The notes under the pieces were generated by a model. The model saw nothing but the letters and a program-made list of their open reading frames with translations. It was not told the origin of the DNA and ran no database searches. A DNA stretch of 64,000 bases from an uncultured Lachnospira sp. GTDB taxonomy: Bacteria; Bacillota; Clostridia; Lachnospirales; Lachnospiraceae. The translations under genes were made by a program, and so were the position numbers. Shown one piece after another: positions 16,831 to 25,328 of this stretch; the first letter of the stretch is position 1, and every line of letters starts with the position of its first letter. Where the stretch lies: NCBI GenBank assembly GCA_934359185.1, contig CAKRLE010000010.1, positions 62,001-126,000 of the forward strand. The letters run 5' to 3'.

Positions 16831-17117
16831 AAAAATCTGGCAAGCCCCGTGAGGCCCATGCACAGTGCCACGCAAGCAAGCCCATACCTATACAGTAATT
16901 GCTGGTCCTTTATGTCTAGTGACTCTAAGGACGGCACGACAAATCTTGTTAAAGTCGGATGCTAAAAACGCGCTATGCTTGAACGTTTAGCATCCGACTT
17001 AGATATTGTCTAACACCATCCTAAGAGTCACACGACAGTCGTCATGCAATTACTGTATAGGTATGGGCTTGCTTGCGTGGCACTGTGCATGGGCCTCACG
17101 GGGCTTGCCAGATTTTT
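16831..17117. repeat. Composite palindrome with perfect 72-bp inverted repeat
   Basis: Arms 16831-16902 and 17046-17117 are exact reverse complements over 72 bases. I counted 38 G/C in 72, above the surrounding DNA. The 143-base centre holds further pairs: GTGACTCTAAGGA (16919-16931) with TCCTAAGAGTCAC (17019-17031), one mismatch; and AAGTCGGATGCTAAA (16952-16966) with TTTAGCATCCGACTT (16986-17000), perfect. The right arm ends inside the trmB stop codon. No target-site duplication or transposase is seen. It could be a MITE, a long structured RNA, or an invertible segment. Confidence 0.9.
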
Positions 17118-17754
17118 ACCTTGTTGCCACAAGTTTACATATAGGATTTCCCTGGCTTGAAAACCGCTCCTCATACTCTGTACATACATTTCCTTCATTA
17201 AGAACCGGGTCATTATGAAGATCGTATGTACATACGTCGAGATTCCATCCAGCCTCCCTGACCTCTTCAACTGAAAAGTCAAAAAGCGGCCTGTTGTCCG
17301 TCTTGAATTCTACTCTTCCATCTTTCTTTAAAATGTCATTGTATCTTGCAAAAAACTGTCTTGATGTAAGTCTTCTCTTTGCATGTCTGTCTTTAGGCCA
17401 TGGATCTGAGAAGTTAAGGTATATTCTGCTAACCTCATCCTTGGCAAATACCTCACATATATTTTCCGCATCCATTCTTATAAATCTAAGATTAGAAAGC
17501 TGTAATTCATCCTGCTTCTCTACTGCACGCAGAAGTACGCTTGAATACTTCTCAATACCAATATAATTAATATCGGGATTCATCTGCGCCAATGTTGATA
17601 TAAATCTGCCTTTTCCCATTCCTATCTCTATATAAACAGGATTGTTATTGCCAAATACTTCTGCCCATGTGCCAGCCATTCCCTCTGGCTCTGTATACAC
17701 ATATTCATTGGCAGTCATAACTTCCCTTGCTCCTGGAACATTTCTTAATCTCAT
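17116..17754 (-). CDS. trmB: tRNA (guanine-N7)-methyltransferase
   Basis: It makes m7G46 in the variable loop of tRNAs using S-adenosylmethionine. The 212-residue chain has the class I methyltransferase start YIEIGMGKGRFI (about residues 46-57), acidic GIEKYSSVLLRA, and the TrmB-specific catalytic segment LNFSDPWPKDRHAKRRLTS, which positions the tRNA guanine. The C-terminal Y-E-E-R-F motif (TEYEERFSSQGNPICKLVA) is typical. No strong ribosome site precedes the ATG at 17754. The stop codon overlaps the first bases of the 72-bp inverted repeat, so the 3' UTR begins directly with that structure. It diverges from the carboxypeptidase gene. Confidence 0.96.
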   Translation of the reverse strand: MRLRNVPGAREVMTANEYVYTEPEGMAGTWAEVFGNNNPVYIEIGMGKGRFISTLAQMNPDINYIGIEKYSSVLLRAVEKQDELQLSNLRFIRMDAENICEVFAKDEVSRIYLNFSDPWPKDRHAKRRLTSRQFFARYNDILKKDGRVEFKTDNRPLFDFSVEEVREAGWNLDVCTYDLHNDPVLNEGNVCTEYEERFSSQGNPICKLVATR

Positions 17755-17876
17755 ATAATCTATATTTAATCCGGCTGGTTATTCATCGGATTTGTCCTTT
17801 CCCCCAGAATAATCCTGAGTTTCTTAAAGCATTATATATGGAAATGTGATAATTGGCAATCTTAGATTAGATAAAC

Positions 17877-17905
17877 TTTACATTCAGTAAATATTACGCT
17901 AAAAT
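17877..17905 (+). promoter_or_regulatory. Promoter of the D,D-carboxypeptidase gene
   Basis: TTTACA (17877-17882) and TAAAAT (17900-17905) are separated by 17 bases. The start codon is 32 bases further on. Confidence 0.65.
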
Positions 17906-17937
17906 ATTGTTATCTTTATTATTATATGAGGTTATCT

Positions 17938-19371
17938 ATGTTTAAAAATATATTTAAAAAATCATTTACAGCGATATTAGCGGCTGTTACATTATCCGTT
18001 CCCGCCATGAATGCGGCAGTTCCTGCCATTGAAAGAATTACTGGCACAACATCAGATGTAACCGCTTATGCTGCTACGACATCTACAATCAATTCAACCA
18101 GCACCTCCTCACAGTCTGTGCAGGAGTGGCCGGCTGCACCAGACCTGACATCAGGAAGTGCTATTCTTATTGATGCTGATACAGGGGCAATTTTATATGA
18201 AAAGAACTCACATGAGATATCTTATCCTGCCAGCACAACCAAAATTCTTACCGGACTTCTTGCGATTGAGAACTGCAGCCTCAATGACACACTTACATTT
18301 TCTAAAGAAGCCGCCAGTTCTGTAACATGGGAGGACGCACAGCTTGGTGCAAAGGCTGGCGAGGAGATGACTGTTGAGCAGGTATTATATGGCATGCTTC
18401 TTCACTCTGCCAATGAATTTGCCTATGCATTAGGCGAACAGGTTGCAGGATCTATGACAGCCTTTGCCAATATGATGAACGAAAGAGCCAGGGAACTTGG
18501 TGCTCTTAACACACATTTTTCGAATGCAAGCGGTCTGCATGATTTAAACCACTATACAACAGCTTATGATATGGCTATGATTGCCAAAGGCTGTTATAAC
18601 AATGCAACATTTATTAATATCGATTCAACTTATACAACTTACACGATACCGCCTACGAACAAGACTGCGACTGCGCGTACAATCAAGCACAGACACCAGA
18701 TGTTAAAGGGCAGGACTTACGAATATGAGTACTGCAAGGGCGGTAAAACAGGTTTTACAGACCAGGCAGGATGTACTCTTGTAACATTTGCAGAAAAAGA
18801 TGATATGAGGCTTATCTGTGTTGTATTCAAATCTGAATCTGATTTGAGATACATTGACACACGCAGCCTGTTTGACTGGGGATTTGCTAATTTCAAAAAG
18901 CTGACAACCTCTGGTTCAACTATAAGCTCACTTTTCACAAGTGACAGCTTCTATGATTCAAAGGTATTTAACCAGTATAATCTTGACCTTAACCTGAATG
19001 CTTCAACACTTACTCTCCCTAAGAATATGTCTGTGGGCGACGTAAGCGTTGATATAGACGATAATTATGCTGCAACCAATGATAATGGTGTATATTCAGC
19101 AAGACTCGATTTTAAGGCAAAAGGCAATGTTGTAGGCACAGCCACATTAAGAATCTCAACACCAGCTAATCTGGCTGCATCAAGCAATGCACCTCTGCTG
19201 GTTACTGATTCTGCCGATATTAATTCTCCAAGAAAATGTCTTGTTATCAATCTCTGGGCATTGATAACAATTGCAATTATGTTATTTATTCTTGTCTATA
19301 TGCTTAAAACAATCAAGTCAAACCGCCGCCGCAGAAGAAGACGTGGAGGCGGAAGAAAGCTGAAAATGTAA
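17938..19371 (+). CDS. D-alanyl-D-alanine carboxypeptidase (PBP5/DacF type)
   Basis: A membrane-anchored, low-molecular-weight penicillin-binding protein that trims the terminal D-Ala of peptidoglycan stem peptides. The 477-residue protein has an N-terminal signal peptide, then the serine peptidase S11 triad: S99-T-T-K102 (PASTTKILTG), S157-A-N159, and K270-T-G (GGKTGFT). A PBP5-type beta-rich C-terminal domain follows (about residues 320-430). The chain ends in a hydrophobic helix and a strongly basic tail of consecutive arginines, giving a C-terminal anchor of a transmembrane kind rather than the amphipathic helix of PBP5. I chose the ATG at 17938 because TGAGG lies seven bases upstream; the ATG at 17926 has no ribosome site. 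Confidence 0.93.
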   Translation: MFKNIFKKSFTAILAAVTLSVPAMNAAVPAIERITGTTSDVTAYAATTSTINSTSTSSQSVQEWPAAPDLTSGSAILIDADTGAILYEKNSHEISYPASTTKILTGLLAIENCSLNDTLTFSKEAASSVTWEDAQLGAKAGEEMTVEQVLYGMLLHSANEFAYALGEQVAGSMTAFANMMNERARELGALNTHFSNASGLHDLNHYTTAYDMAMIAKGCYNNATFINIDSTYTTYTIPPTNKTATARTIKHRHQMLKGRTYEYEYCKGGKTGFTDQAGCTLVTFAEKDDMRLICVVFKSESDLRYIDTRSLFDWGFANFKKLTTSGSTISSLFTSDSFYDSKVFNQYNLDLNLNASTLTLPKNMSVGDVSVDIDDNYAATNDNGVYSARLDFKAKGNVVGTATLRISTPANLAASSNAPLLVTDSADINSPRKCLVINLWALITIAIMLFILVYMLKTIKSNRRRRRRRGGGRKLKM

Positions 19372-19384
19372 TCTCATGAAAAAT

Positions 19385-19423
19385 AAAATGCGTGCAATGA
19401 ACCCGAATCATTGCACGCATTTT
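19385..19423. terminator. Bidirectional intrinsic terminator
   Basis: AAAATGCGTGCAATGA (19385-19400) pairs perfectly with TCATTGCACGCATTTT (19408-19423) around a 7-base loop. The A- and T-tracts at the edges let it work for both the carboxypeptidase gene and fliS, which converge here. Confidence 0.88.
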
Positions 19424-19457
19424 AATTATGTTATAATCAACAATAAAATCTATTAAT

Positions 19458-19952
19458 CTATACGCGGAATCCTCTGTTAACTCCTGTGCTGTATGTCTCA
19501 CTTGCTCCACCCATATTAGAATATGTAAGCCCAGCGTAAACCTGTTGTGTATTCTTCATAAGAGACTCTGAATCATCCTGCCTTGCAACCTGATGAAATG
19601 ATTCACGAAGCTTTCCTAACATGCTGATACTTGTGTTAATAAGCTTCTCTCTTTCTTCTGAATGATAATTCTCATCCGTTGCACCGCTTCCTGCCTTAAT
19701 AATGTATCTTTCAACCACCATGTATACATCAAATAACTGCTGTGATATGTCAAATCTCATATCAAGCGCTGATACAAGCTGGTCAACAACTCTTTTCGCC
19801 ATTCGCAGATTTTCTTTATAATCAGCCGGGTTTTTATCATTGACCGCATCCTCCATGTACTGGATAGCCATATCCATGGTTATAACAACAAGCTCTGTTC
19901 TGTTTGCCTGGCTGATTCTATATGAAAATGTCTTAATTGCCTCTTTGTTCAT
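19458..19952 (-). CDS. fliS: Flagellar export chaperone FliS
   Basis: It binds the C-terminal D0 segment of flagellin in the cytoplasm, prevents premature polymerisation and delivers it to the export gate. The 164-residue chain starts MNKEAIKTFSYRISQANRTELVVITMDMAIQYM-like, with the FliS pattern of a four-helix bundle (helix breaks near residues 55, 95 and 135). The C-terminal 30 residues (from about NTQQVYAGLTYSN) are Ser/Thr/Gly-rich and extra to the usual length of roughly 130. It sits 16 bases downstream of flagellin, the normal place for its dedicated chaperone, and the two are surely co-transcribed. Sequence identity with FliS is moderate, so context supports the call. Confidence 0.85.
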   Translation of the reverse strand: MNKEAIKTFSYRISQANRTELVVITMDMAIQYMEDAVNDKNPADYKENLRMAKRVVDQLVSALDMRFDISQQLFDVYMVVERYIIKAGSGATDENYHSEEREKLINTSISMLGKLRESFHQVARQDDSESLMKNTQQVYAGLTYSNMGGASETYSTGVNRGFRV

Positions 19953-19968
19953 ACCTGATTACTCCATT

Positions 19969-21576
19969 TTACTGTAAAATCTGAAGAACTGTCGCTGGTC
20001 TTTCATTTGCCTGTGAAAGAATTGATGTGGCAGCCTGTGTAAGCACGTTGAGAGATGTATAGGTTGTCATCTCCTCTGCCATATCAGTATCCATCATTGT
20101 TGAAAGGGCTGATTCTGCATTCTCTGTAGATACAGCGAGATTATTCCTTGTATGCTCAAATCTGTTAGAATAAGCACCGATCTTAGAACGAACCTCATTA
20201 ACCTTGTTGACAGCCTCATCAACCTTGGCAATTGCCTGGGTGGCTGTAACTGTTGTCATTACATTAACCGTATCAACTCCAAGTGTATATGAAGTAACCG
20301 CAGGGATATCAAGCTCAATTACCTGATTCTCATTAGCACCGATATGAATACTCATAGTACCTACATCTGTAAGCTCCTGCTCAATCTTCTTTTCATTTCC
20401 ACCTGTCTTCGTTGCCTGAAGTGCGCTATCATCAAACTTTGTTCCAGCCACATTGCCAGGCACATCAAACTGGAAATTACGGTTATTTACATCTGTAACT
20501 GTAATAATAGTTCCCTTAGTTGAGATAACTGCACTATCTGCAAATCCGACTCTTTTTCCACCATCTGTACTGAATTCTGCCACAACATCTCTACCCTGTG
20601 CCTGAATACCCTTGTCAGCTCCTGATGCAACATAAGCTTTACCCAAACCAAGCTTCTGTGCAAGCGCCTTATTGTCACATGTTATATCAAGTGTCATCTG
20701 TGAACCATATTCTTTTGTCATGAATATGAGGGTATTGCCATTATATGTTGATGCAGCCTTATAACCTGCATATGTTGTTCCATTCCCACCTGTTGGTGTT
20801 GTAATTGGGCCATTCGGTGTCGTAGTTCCTGCAAGAGTCTTATCTGTTGTATCATTATCAAGGCTTGCTGTTGCAAAAAATCTTCCACCAGCCTTATCAG
20901 CTGCGTCTGTGAGTTTAGTCATTATTGTATCCAGTGTGTCGCCTTCATTGATACTTACATCATATCCATTAATTGAAATTGAACCGGCTGTTGTCTTATC
21001 TATCTTATCTGTGTCAGACATTGTGACTTTGCCATCTCCAACTGCTACTGCCTGTCTGGCATCTTCCTTAACTGTAATGCCATAAGTTCCTGCTGTGTAG
21101 TTATCAGATACTGAAAGGTTAACCACACCTTGCACATTAGAATAAACTCTTCTTGCAAGATTACCGTTAAGAAGCGGTTGTGTATTGAACTCTGTCTGTG
21201 TTGTTATTCTGTCTATCTCTGAATTGATACTGTCCAGCTCCTTTTGAATCGCTGCACGCTCATCATCTGAGTTGACATCATTCGCAGCCTGGACTGTAAG
21301 CTCCTTCATACGTGCCAGCATTGCATTTAACTCCTGCAATGCCCCCTCAGCTGTATTAAGGACAGATTCACCATCTGCCGCATTGTTATCTGCCTGGTCA
21401 AGACCTTTTATCTGCATTCTCATCTTCTCTGAAATAGCACATCCTGCCGGGTCATCTGCTGACGTGTTAATCTTATATCCTGAAGAAAGTCTCCTGATTG
21501 AGTTGGACAGGTTATCCTGTGCCTTCTGCAGTGCATTATTAGCAGTCATCGCACTTATGTTAGTATTAATACGCAT
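19969..21576 (-). CDS. Flagellin
   Basis: The filament subunit. The 535-residue protein has a classical N-terminal D0/D1 region (MRINTNISAMTANN, then SSGYKINTSADDPAG, then QLA-type coiled helices to about residue 140), a long Thr/Asp/Gly-rich variable centre (about 141-465), and the C-terminal D1/D0 region (NRFEHTRNNLAVSTEN to the terminal QILQ). It has no cysteines and no signal peptide, fitting type III export. The segment LARMKELTVQAAND and the following IQKELDSINSEIDRI align with the TLR5-recognised region of Salmonella FliC. Ribosome site AAGGAG is strong. It is followed by fliS and preceded by a large flagellar-context gene. A GCCGATAA box upstream suggests sigma-28 control. Confidence 0.97.
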   Translation of the reverse strand: MRINTNISAMTANNALQKAQDNLSNSIRRLSSGYKINTSADDPAGCAISEKMRMQIKGLDQADNNAADGESVLNTAEGALQELNAMLARMKELTVQAANDVNSDDERAAIQKELDSINSEIDRITTQTEFNTQPLLNGNLARRVYSNVQGVVNLSVSDNYTAGTYGITVKEDARQAVAVGDGKVTMSDTDKIDKTTAGSISINGYDVSINEGDTLDTIMTKLTDAADKAGGRFFATASLDNDTTDKTLAGTTTPNGPITTPTGGNGTTYAGYKAASTYNGNTLIFMTKEYGSQMTLDITCDNKALAQKLGLGKAYVASGADKGIQAQGRDVVAEFSTDGGKRVGFADSAVISTKGTIITVTDVNNRNFQFDVPGNVAGTKFDDSALQATKTGGNEKKIEQELTDVGTMSIHIGANENQVIELDIPAVTSYTLGVDTVNVMTTVTATQAIAKVDEAVNKVNEVRSKIGAYSNRFEHTRNNLAVSTENAESALSTMMDTDMAEEMTTYTSLNVLTQAATSILSQANERPATVLQILQ

Positions 21577-21665
21577 ATATCTATCTCCTTACATTGCTTT
21601 CTAACTGGCATCCATGCCCACTCAGCCTGACAATCCTTTGTCATCTTTTAATCATTCTTTTAACT

Positions 21666-21688
21666 TTATCGGCGGAAATGTTAATTTA
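21666..21688 (-). promoter_or_regulatory. Possible sigma-28 promoter of flagellin
   Basis: The minus strand carries GCCGATAA (21666-21673), a full match to the sigma-28 (FliA/SigD) -10 box, about 90 bases before the flagellin ATG. A TAAA at 21685-21688 lies only 11 bases away rather than the usual 14-16, so the -35 is uncertain. It overlaps the stop codon of the upstream gene. Confidence 0.55.
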
Positions 21689-24600
21689 CACAAGACCTTC
21701 AACAACAGTTTTTGCAATTTTGTAAAGAATGGCACTTGAAATCTGTGTCTCCTCACTATTATAAATGCTTCTCTCAACATTTCTTACTGGATTGATTATG
21801 ACATCTGCTCTCTTGCAGCCATAATTATCCTTAACACACTGCGCTGCATTTTCCAGTTTACCCTTAAATGCATCTGCTGCTTCAATTTCCTGCTTATCAG
21901 GCAGACCTCTTATCGATGCTTTTGTCTCGTACAATGCTGATATCTGGATATCACTATCACCAACAGATATATTCACATTAACGTTTCCAAGCATACTGTC
22001 TTCATAACTTATAGATATCTTACCTGACTGCTCACTGTCTGACTTAAATGATACCTTCATCATACCAATTCCATCACCCTTGATATACGGAATTGTGTAA
22101 TCCTCTCTTCTTGTACTTCTAACCATCATCTGCGCTGTCATCTGTGTAATAGAAGCAGACTTTACAACATCATAGCTGTTGTCATCCTTCTCTATCTCCT
22201 CTGCCAGCTTGTCAGAAGCCTCATCACAAAGGCTGCTTATTTTAGCTGTCAGCTTTTCTCTGTCGTCCAGGCTGTCAAATATATCTCTTGCCCTGTTCTT
22301 ATCAATCCCAAATCTATTATTGAACAAATCGGACATCATAAGTTGTTCCATAGCCTGGATATTATTAAGTGTTATATCCTCTCCACCCTGTTCAAGCTCA
22401 TTGATAACTGCCGAGTCTGCCTCTGCCACCTGTCTGACAAGCTCCATATACTCATCCATATATGCTGCCTCTGCTGCCGCATCATAGAACTCATCTGCCG
22501 CCTCACAGAAGTTTTCAACACTTCTCTCATATATTGGCTTATTGTCGTTAACATTTTTAAGAGTATTAGGTGTAATCTTGTCGCCTGTTGTCATGAACAG
22601 ATTAGTATAATAATTCTCATATACACTGACATTGATATCTGATTTATCATCAACTGACATATCTATGTTATTGTATGATTTTCTGCTGTTGTATGCGCTC
22701 ACAAGATTGCTCATTGTAATATCCGCTCCCTGTGCCGCAAGCGCACCAACCGCCTTACCTGCGTCTTTGGTAAACATGTTCATCATCTTATATATTCCGA
22801 TGAACTGCCTGCGCTCCTTAGCTGTTATTCCATTAGTCCTGTCCAGTTTATATAAAAATGTGCTGTATTTGTCATCAGTATCTCTGCCATTTTTCTCGTT
22901 CTCAGCTTTTAGATACTCATTGACCTCCCGGATATCTGTTGTATATGGATTGACATTGTTTCTAATCATATCAAGAACTGTCTCAGGATTCATATTGGCA
23001 ACAAGACTGTCTAATGCAGACTTTAATTCCTTGATATTCATGACATTGTCTTTAGTGACATCCATATTATTCTTAACAAGAATACCCACAGCTTCACGGT
23101 TGCTCTTATTATCTTCCATTCCCATGTCTGATAACATAGCTCCTGCACTCGCCTCTACTGCACGGTCAGCAGAGTCACCAAGGTCACCTCTTACTGTGCT
23201 TTCCATTGTCTCGTATGCCACACCAGCTTTGTTAAATCTGGCTCTTATGCTCATTCCTGTCTTTGCTGCAGACATTACTGTAACAACATTTTCTGCACCT
23301 GCACTATACGCAATTTCGCTGTACAAAGCGCCTATCATCTCAACTGGAGATTTACCAATATTATAAAGTGCCTCTCTTGTATTAAATGCTGTATTATAAA
23401 GCTCATCGCTGTCTATATCGTGTGCAAGCTGCTTTCCAAGCTCATCCATGAATATCTCTTTATCATAAGCAAGAAGATGTTGATGCAATGTTGTTATTGA
23501 AACTGTATTTATATTAAGTCCGTTTTTTTCAATATTAATGCCAGCCTCTGCTGTCATAAGAATCTGAATTTCAAGAAGCATTCTTGTGCTGCTCTGCTGT
23601 CTGTCATTATGTCCTGATTCCCCCTGGCCAGCCGCATCTGAACCATCTTCATTGACAGCATTACCTGTATCAGCCTGATTAACTGTGCTGCCTGTATCAG
23701 CAACATACATTTCATATGCCTCATCAAGTGATTTAAGGCTCACAATTCCATCATCTGACATTTCATGTGCCATGTTAACGCAAACTGCCTCATTACCGGC
23801 AATCTTGTCCAATGTATCTAATGCCTTGGCAACATTACCATATACATCAGTCTGATTCGTCAAAACAGCATTTTCAGGAGCAATGCCTGCTTTGATTGCA
23901 TCTATTGTCTTTTCTGCCACATTTTCTTTAGAGAAATTTATATCATCAACTGCTGCCATATATTTAAGGTTATCCTCTGTTACCGGCATATCCTCCATAA
24001 GAAGTGCCTTGGCATTGGCAAGACTTGATTCATTCACATCCAGACCTGCTTTTTTTATAACATTTTCAATCTGTGGTTTAAGTTCATTCCACTCTCTGTC
24101 ACTCATATTTCCCTGACGTATCTTGTATGCATGCTCTGCAATCTGTATATTATCAAGAGTTGCTTCACATTTATTGGACACCATATATACCTTGGCATCC
24201 ATAGATACGTGATATTCGTCTGAACTCTTCAAATCACTCAGTTTGTCTACAGCAGCAGCAACTGCATCTATGTTTGCATCGGTTGATGGAACACCACTAT
24301 CTCCAAGCCGACCTGAAACATGCTGTGCAAATGCTTCACTTCCCACAACTTCTTTAATCTTATCTACATCAATATCTCCTGCATATACTCTGTAATTCTC
24401 ATTATATGCGGCAAGTTCTATCTTAATCCTGTCAACAATGTTAACGCAGTCTTCCTGGCTTAAATCATTAAGATTAAACCCATCCTCATTAATCTTTACT
24501 GCATCTGCACCGCTTAATCTGTTAAAAAGATTCTTCAAATTAGCCTTAGCATCTGTAGCACTCTGCATTATCTGTGATTTAATATCATCAGCTTCTTTCA

Positions 24601-24832
24601 TCAGGCTGTTGTATGTATTCTGATCCATCGCCTTTTTATCAACAGCTGCGCCAGACACCACAACACCTGCAAACGCAGTCTGTGACGCCTCACTCTTTTT
24701 ATTCTCAGCTACATTGATCGATGTTCTGCCAGGAGTACTGCCTGCGCCGATCCCCGCTGCATTAGCGCTGTATGCACCGCTTCCCTGCAGTCCGCTTGTC
24801 TTGTTAAATTCCGAACCATCTATATAAATCAT
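21686..24832 (-). CDS. Large flagellar-context protein with FliK-like C-terminus
   Basis: A 1048-residue protein that I associate with the Lachnospiraceae family DUF6240 (from memory). It has no signal peptide and no membrane segments, is Asp/Glu/Ala-rich, and is mostly helical. Recurrent motifs resembling 'VTEDNLKYM', 'ITLNNIQAME', 'VTKDNVMNIKEL' and 'ITMSNLVSAY' occur about every 80-120 residues, suggesting repeated modules each with a T-x-x-N-x-x-x core. The last 160 residues (MMKVSFKSD, then GNVNVNISVGDSDIQISALYE, then a helix and ADVIINPVRN) resemble the FliK hook-length-control C-terminal pattern of L-G-x-V-x-V strands plus helix. It lies directly upstream of flagellin with ribosome site AGGAGG. 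A role in flagellar length control or export is inference. Confidence 0.75.
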   Translation of the reverse strand: MIYIDGSEFNKTSGLQGSGAYSANAAGIGAGSTPGRTSINVAENKKSEASQTAFAGVVVSGAAVDKKAMDQNTYNSLMKEADDIKSQIMQSATDAKANLKNLFNRLSGADAVKINEDGFNLNDLSQEDCVNIVDRIKIELAAYNENYRVYAGDIDVDKIKEVVGSEAFAQHVSGRLGDSGVPSTDANIDAVAAAVDKLSDLKSSDEYHVSMDAKVYMVSNKCEATLDNIQIAEHAYKIRQGNMSDREWNELKPQIENVIKKAGLDVNESSLANAKALLMEDMPVTEDNLKYMAAVDDINFSKENVAEKTIDAIKAGIAPENAVLTNQTDVYGNVAKALDTLDKIAGNEAVCVNMAHEMSDDGIVSLKSLDEAYEMYVADTGSTVNQADTGNAVNEDGSDAAGQGESGHNDRQQSSTRMLLEIQILMTAEAGINIEKNGLNINTVSITTLHQHLLAYDKEIFMDELGKQLAHDIDSDELYNTAFNTREALYNIGKSPVEMIGALYSEIAYSAGAENVVTVMSAAKTGMSIRARFNKAGVAYETMESTVRGDLGDSADRAVEASAGAMLSDMGMEDNKSNREAVGILVKNNMDVTKDNVMNIKELKSALDSLVANMNPETVLDMIRNNVNPYTTDIREVNEYLKAENEKNGRDTDDKYSTFLYKLDRTNGITAKERRQFIGIYKMMNMFTKDAGKAVGALAAQGADITMSNLVSAYNSRKSYNNIDMSVDDKSDINVSVYENYYTNLFMTTGDKITPNTLKNVNDNKPIYERSVENFCEAADEFYDAAAEAAYMDEYMELVRQVAEADSAVINELEQGGEDITLNNIQAMEQLMMSDLFNNRFGIDKNRARDIFDSLDDREKLTAKISSLCDEASDKLAEEIEKDDNSYDVVKSASITQMTAQMMVRSTRREDYTIPYIKGDGIGMMKVSFKSDSEQSGKISISYEDSMLGNVNVNISVGDSDIQISALYETKASIRGLPDKQEIEAADAFKGKLENAAQCVKDNYGCKRADVIINPVRNVERSIYNSEETQISSAILYKIAKTVVEGLV

Positions 24833-24869
24833 ATGACCTCCTGATTTTCCATTATCTTGTATCTCTATT

Positions 24870-24962
24870 CTGACTTGGATATCCCCAGCAGATGTTTTTT
24901 TGACTTAGATATTCCCAGCAAATTATTTTTCTTCTGATTTGGATTTCCCAACAAATTTCCAC
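24870..24962 (+). repeat. Three degenerate direct repeats of about 30 bp
   Basis: Three successive units of the form TTGGATATCCCCAGCAGAT occur near 24873, 24903 and 24939 (TTAGATATTCCCAGCAAAT and TTTGGATTTCCCAACAAAT in the later two). They lie just upstream of the large flagellar-context gene and run into element copy D. Confidence 0.6.
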
Positions 24963-25045
24963 TTAAAAAATCCAAAAACACCTATTTTACACTTCGCTAA
25001 ACCCAACTTTTGGATTTTTCTTGTCATTTTCTCATATTAAGCCAA
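24935..25045 (+). repeat. Intergenic palindromic element, copy D
   Basis: Core CACTTCGCTAAACCC at 24990-25004. Here the AATCCAAAA and TTTTGGATT words flank the core itself: AAAAAATCCAAAA (24965-24977) pairs with TTTTGGATTTTT (25008-25019). The usual GCCAA word follows at 25041-25045. Two more TTTTGGATTTTTTCTG words lie at about 25060-25075 and 25140-25154, so the copy may be compound. Confidence 0.7.
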
Positions 25046-25240
25046 CTTTTATCTGAATTTTGGATTTTTTCTGTATTTGCTTAAGAATAAAGAGATTCCC
25101 CTTCTTCTCTCTCTGCTTTAGCTCCGCATTTCCAGCAATTTTGGATTTTTTCTGGAAAAAATGACTATCTAAGCCAAACACATAATAATTTCTTCTTAAT
25201 ATCCCTGAAATCATCTGTATGACCCACTAATGGAAAAGCA

Positions 25241-25273
25241 AAAACTGTGTAAAGCATACGCTCTACACAGTTT
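25241..25273 (-). terminator. Terminator of glgB
   Basis: AAACTGTGTA pairs with TACACAGTTT (inner loop AAGCATACGCTC-like), followed on the minus strand by a T-rich run. It lies about 60 bases past the glgB stop. Confidence 0.75.
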
Positions 25274-25328
25274 ATCGTCACAAATGTTTATTTAATTTAG
25301 TTTCTGCCTTGATTGTTCCACAAATATT

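Noticed and set aside
16903..17045. Site-specific invertible promoter
   Set aside because: Not adopted as the main call: no recombinase gene is nearby, the centre has no clear promoter, and the arms are far longer than usual invertase sites. It remains one option to test.
17006..17282. Open frames on both strands across the 72-bp inverted repeat
   Set aside because: They are by-products of the palindrome and the trmB coding strand; no ribosome site or family resemblance.
22632..23366. 244-codon plus-strand frame opposite the large flagellar-context gene
   Set aside because: It is antisense to a well-supported gene with a strong ribosome site; composition is that of a mirrored Asp/Ala-rich frame.
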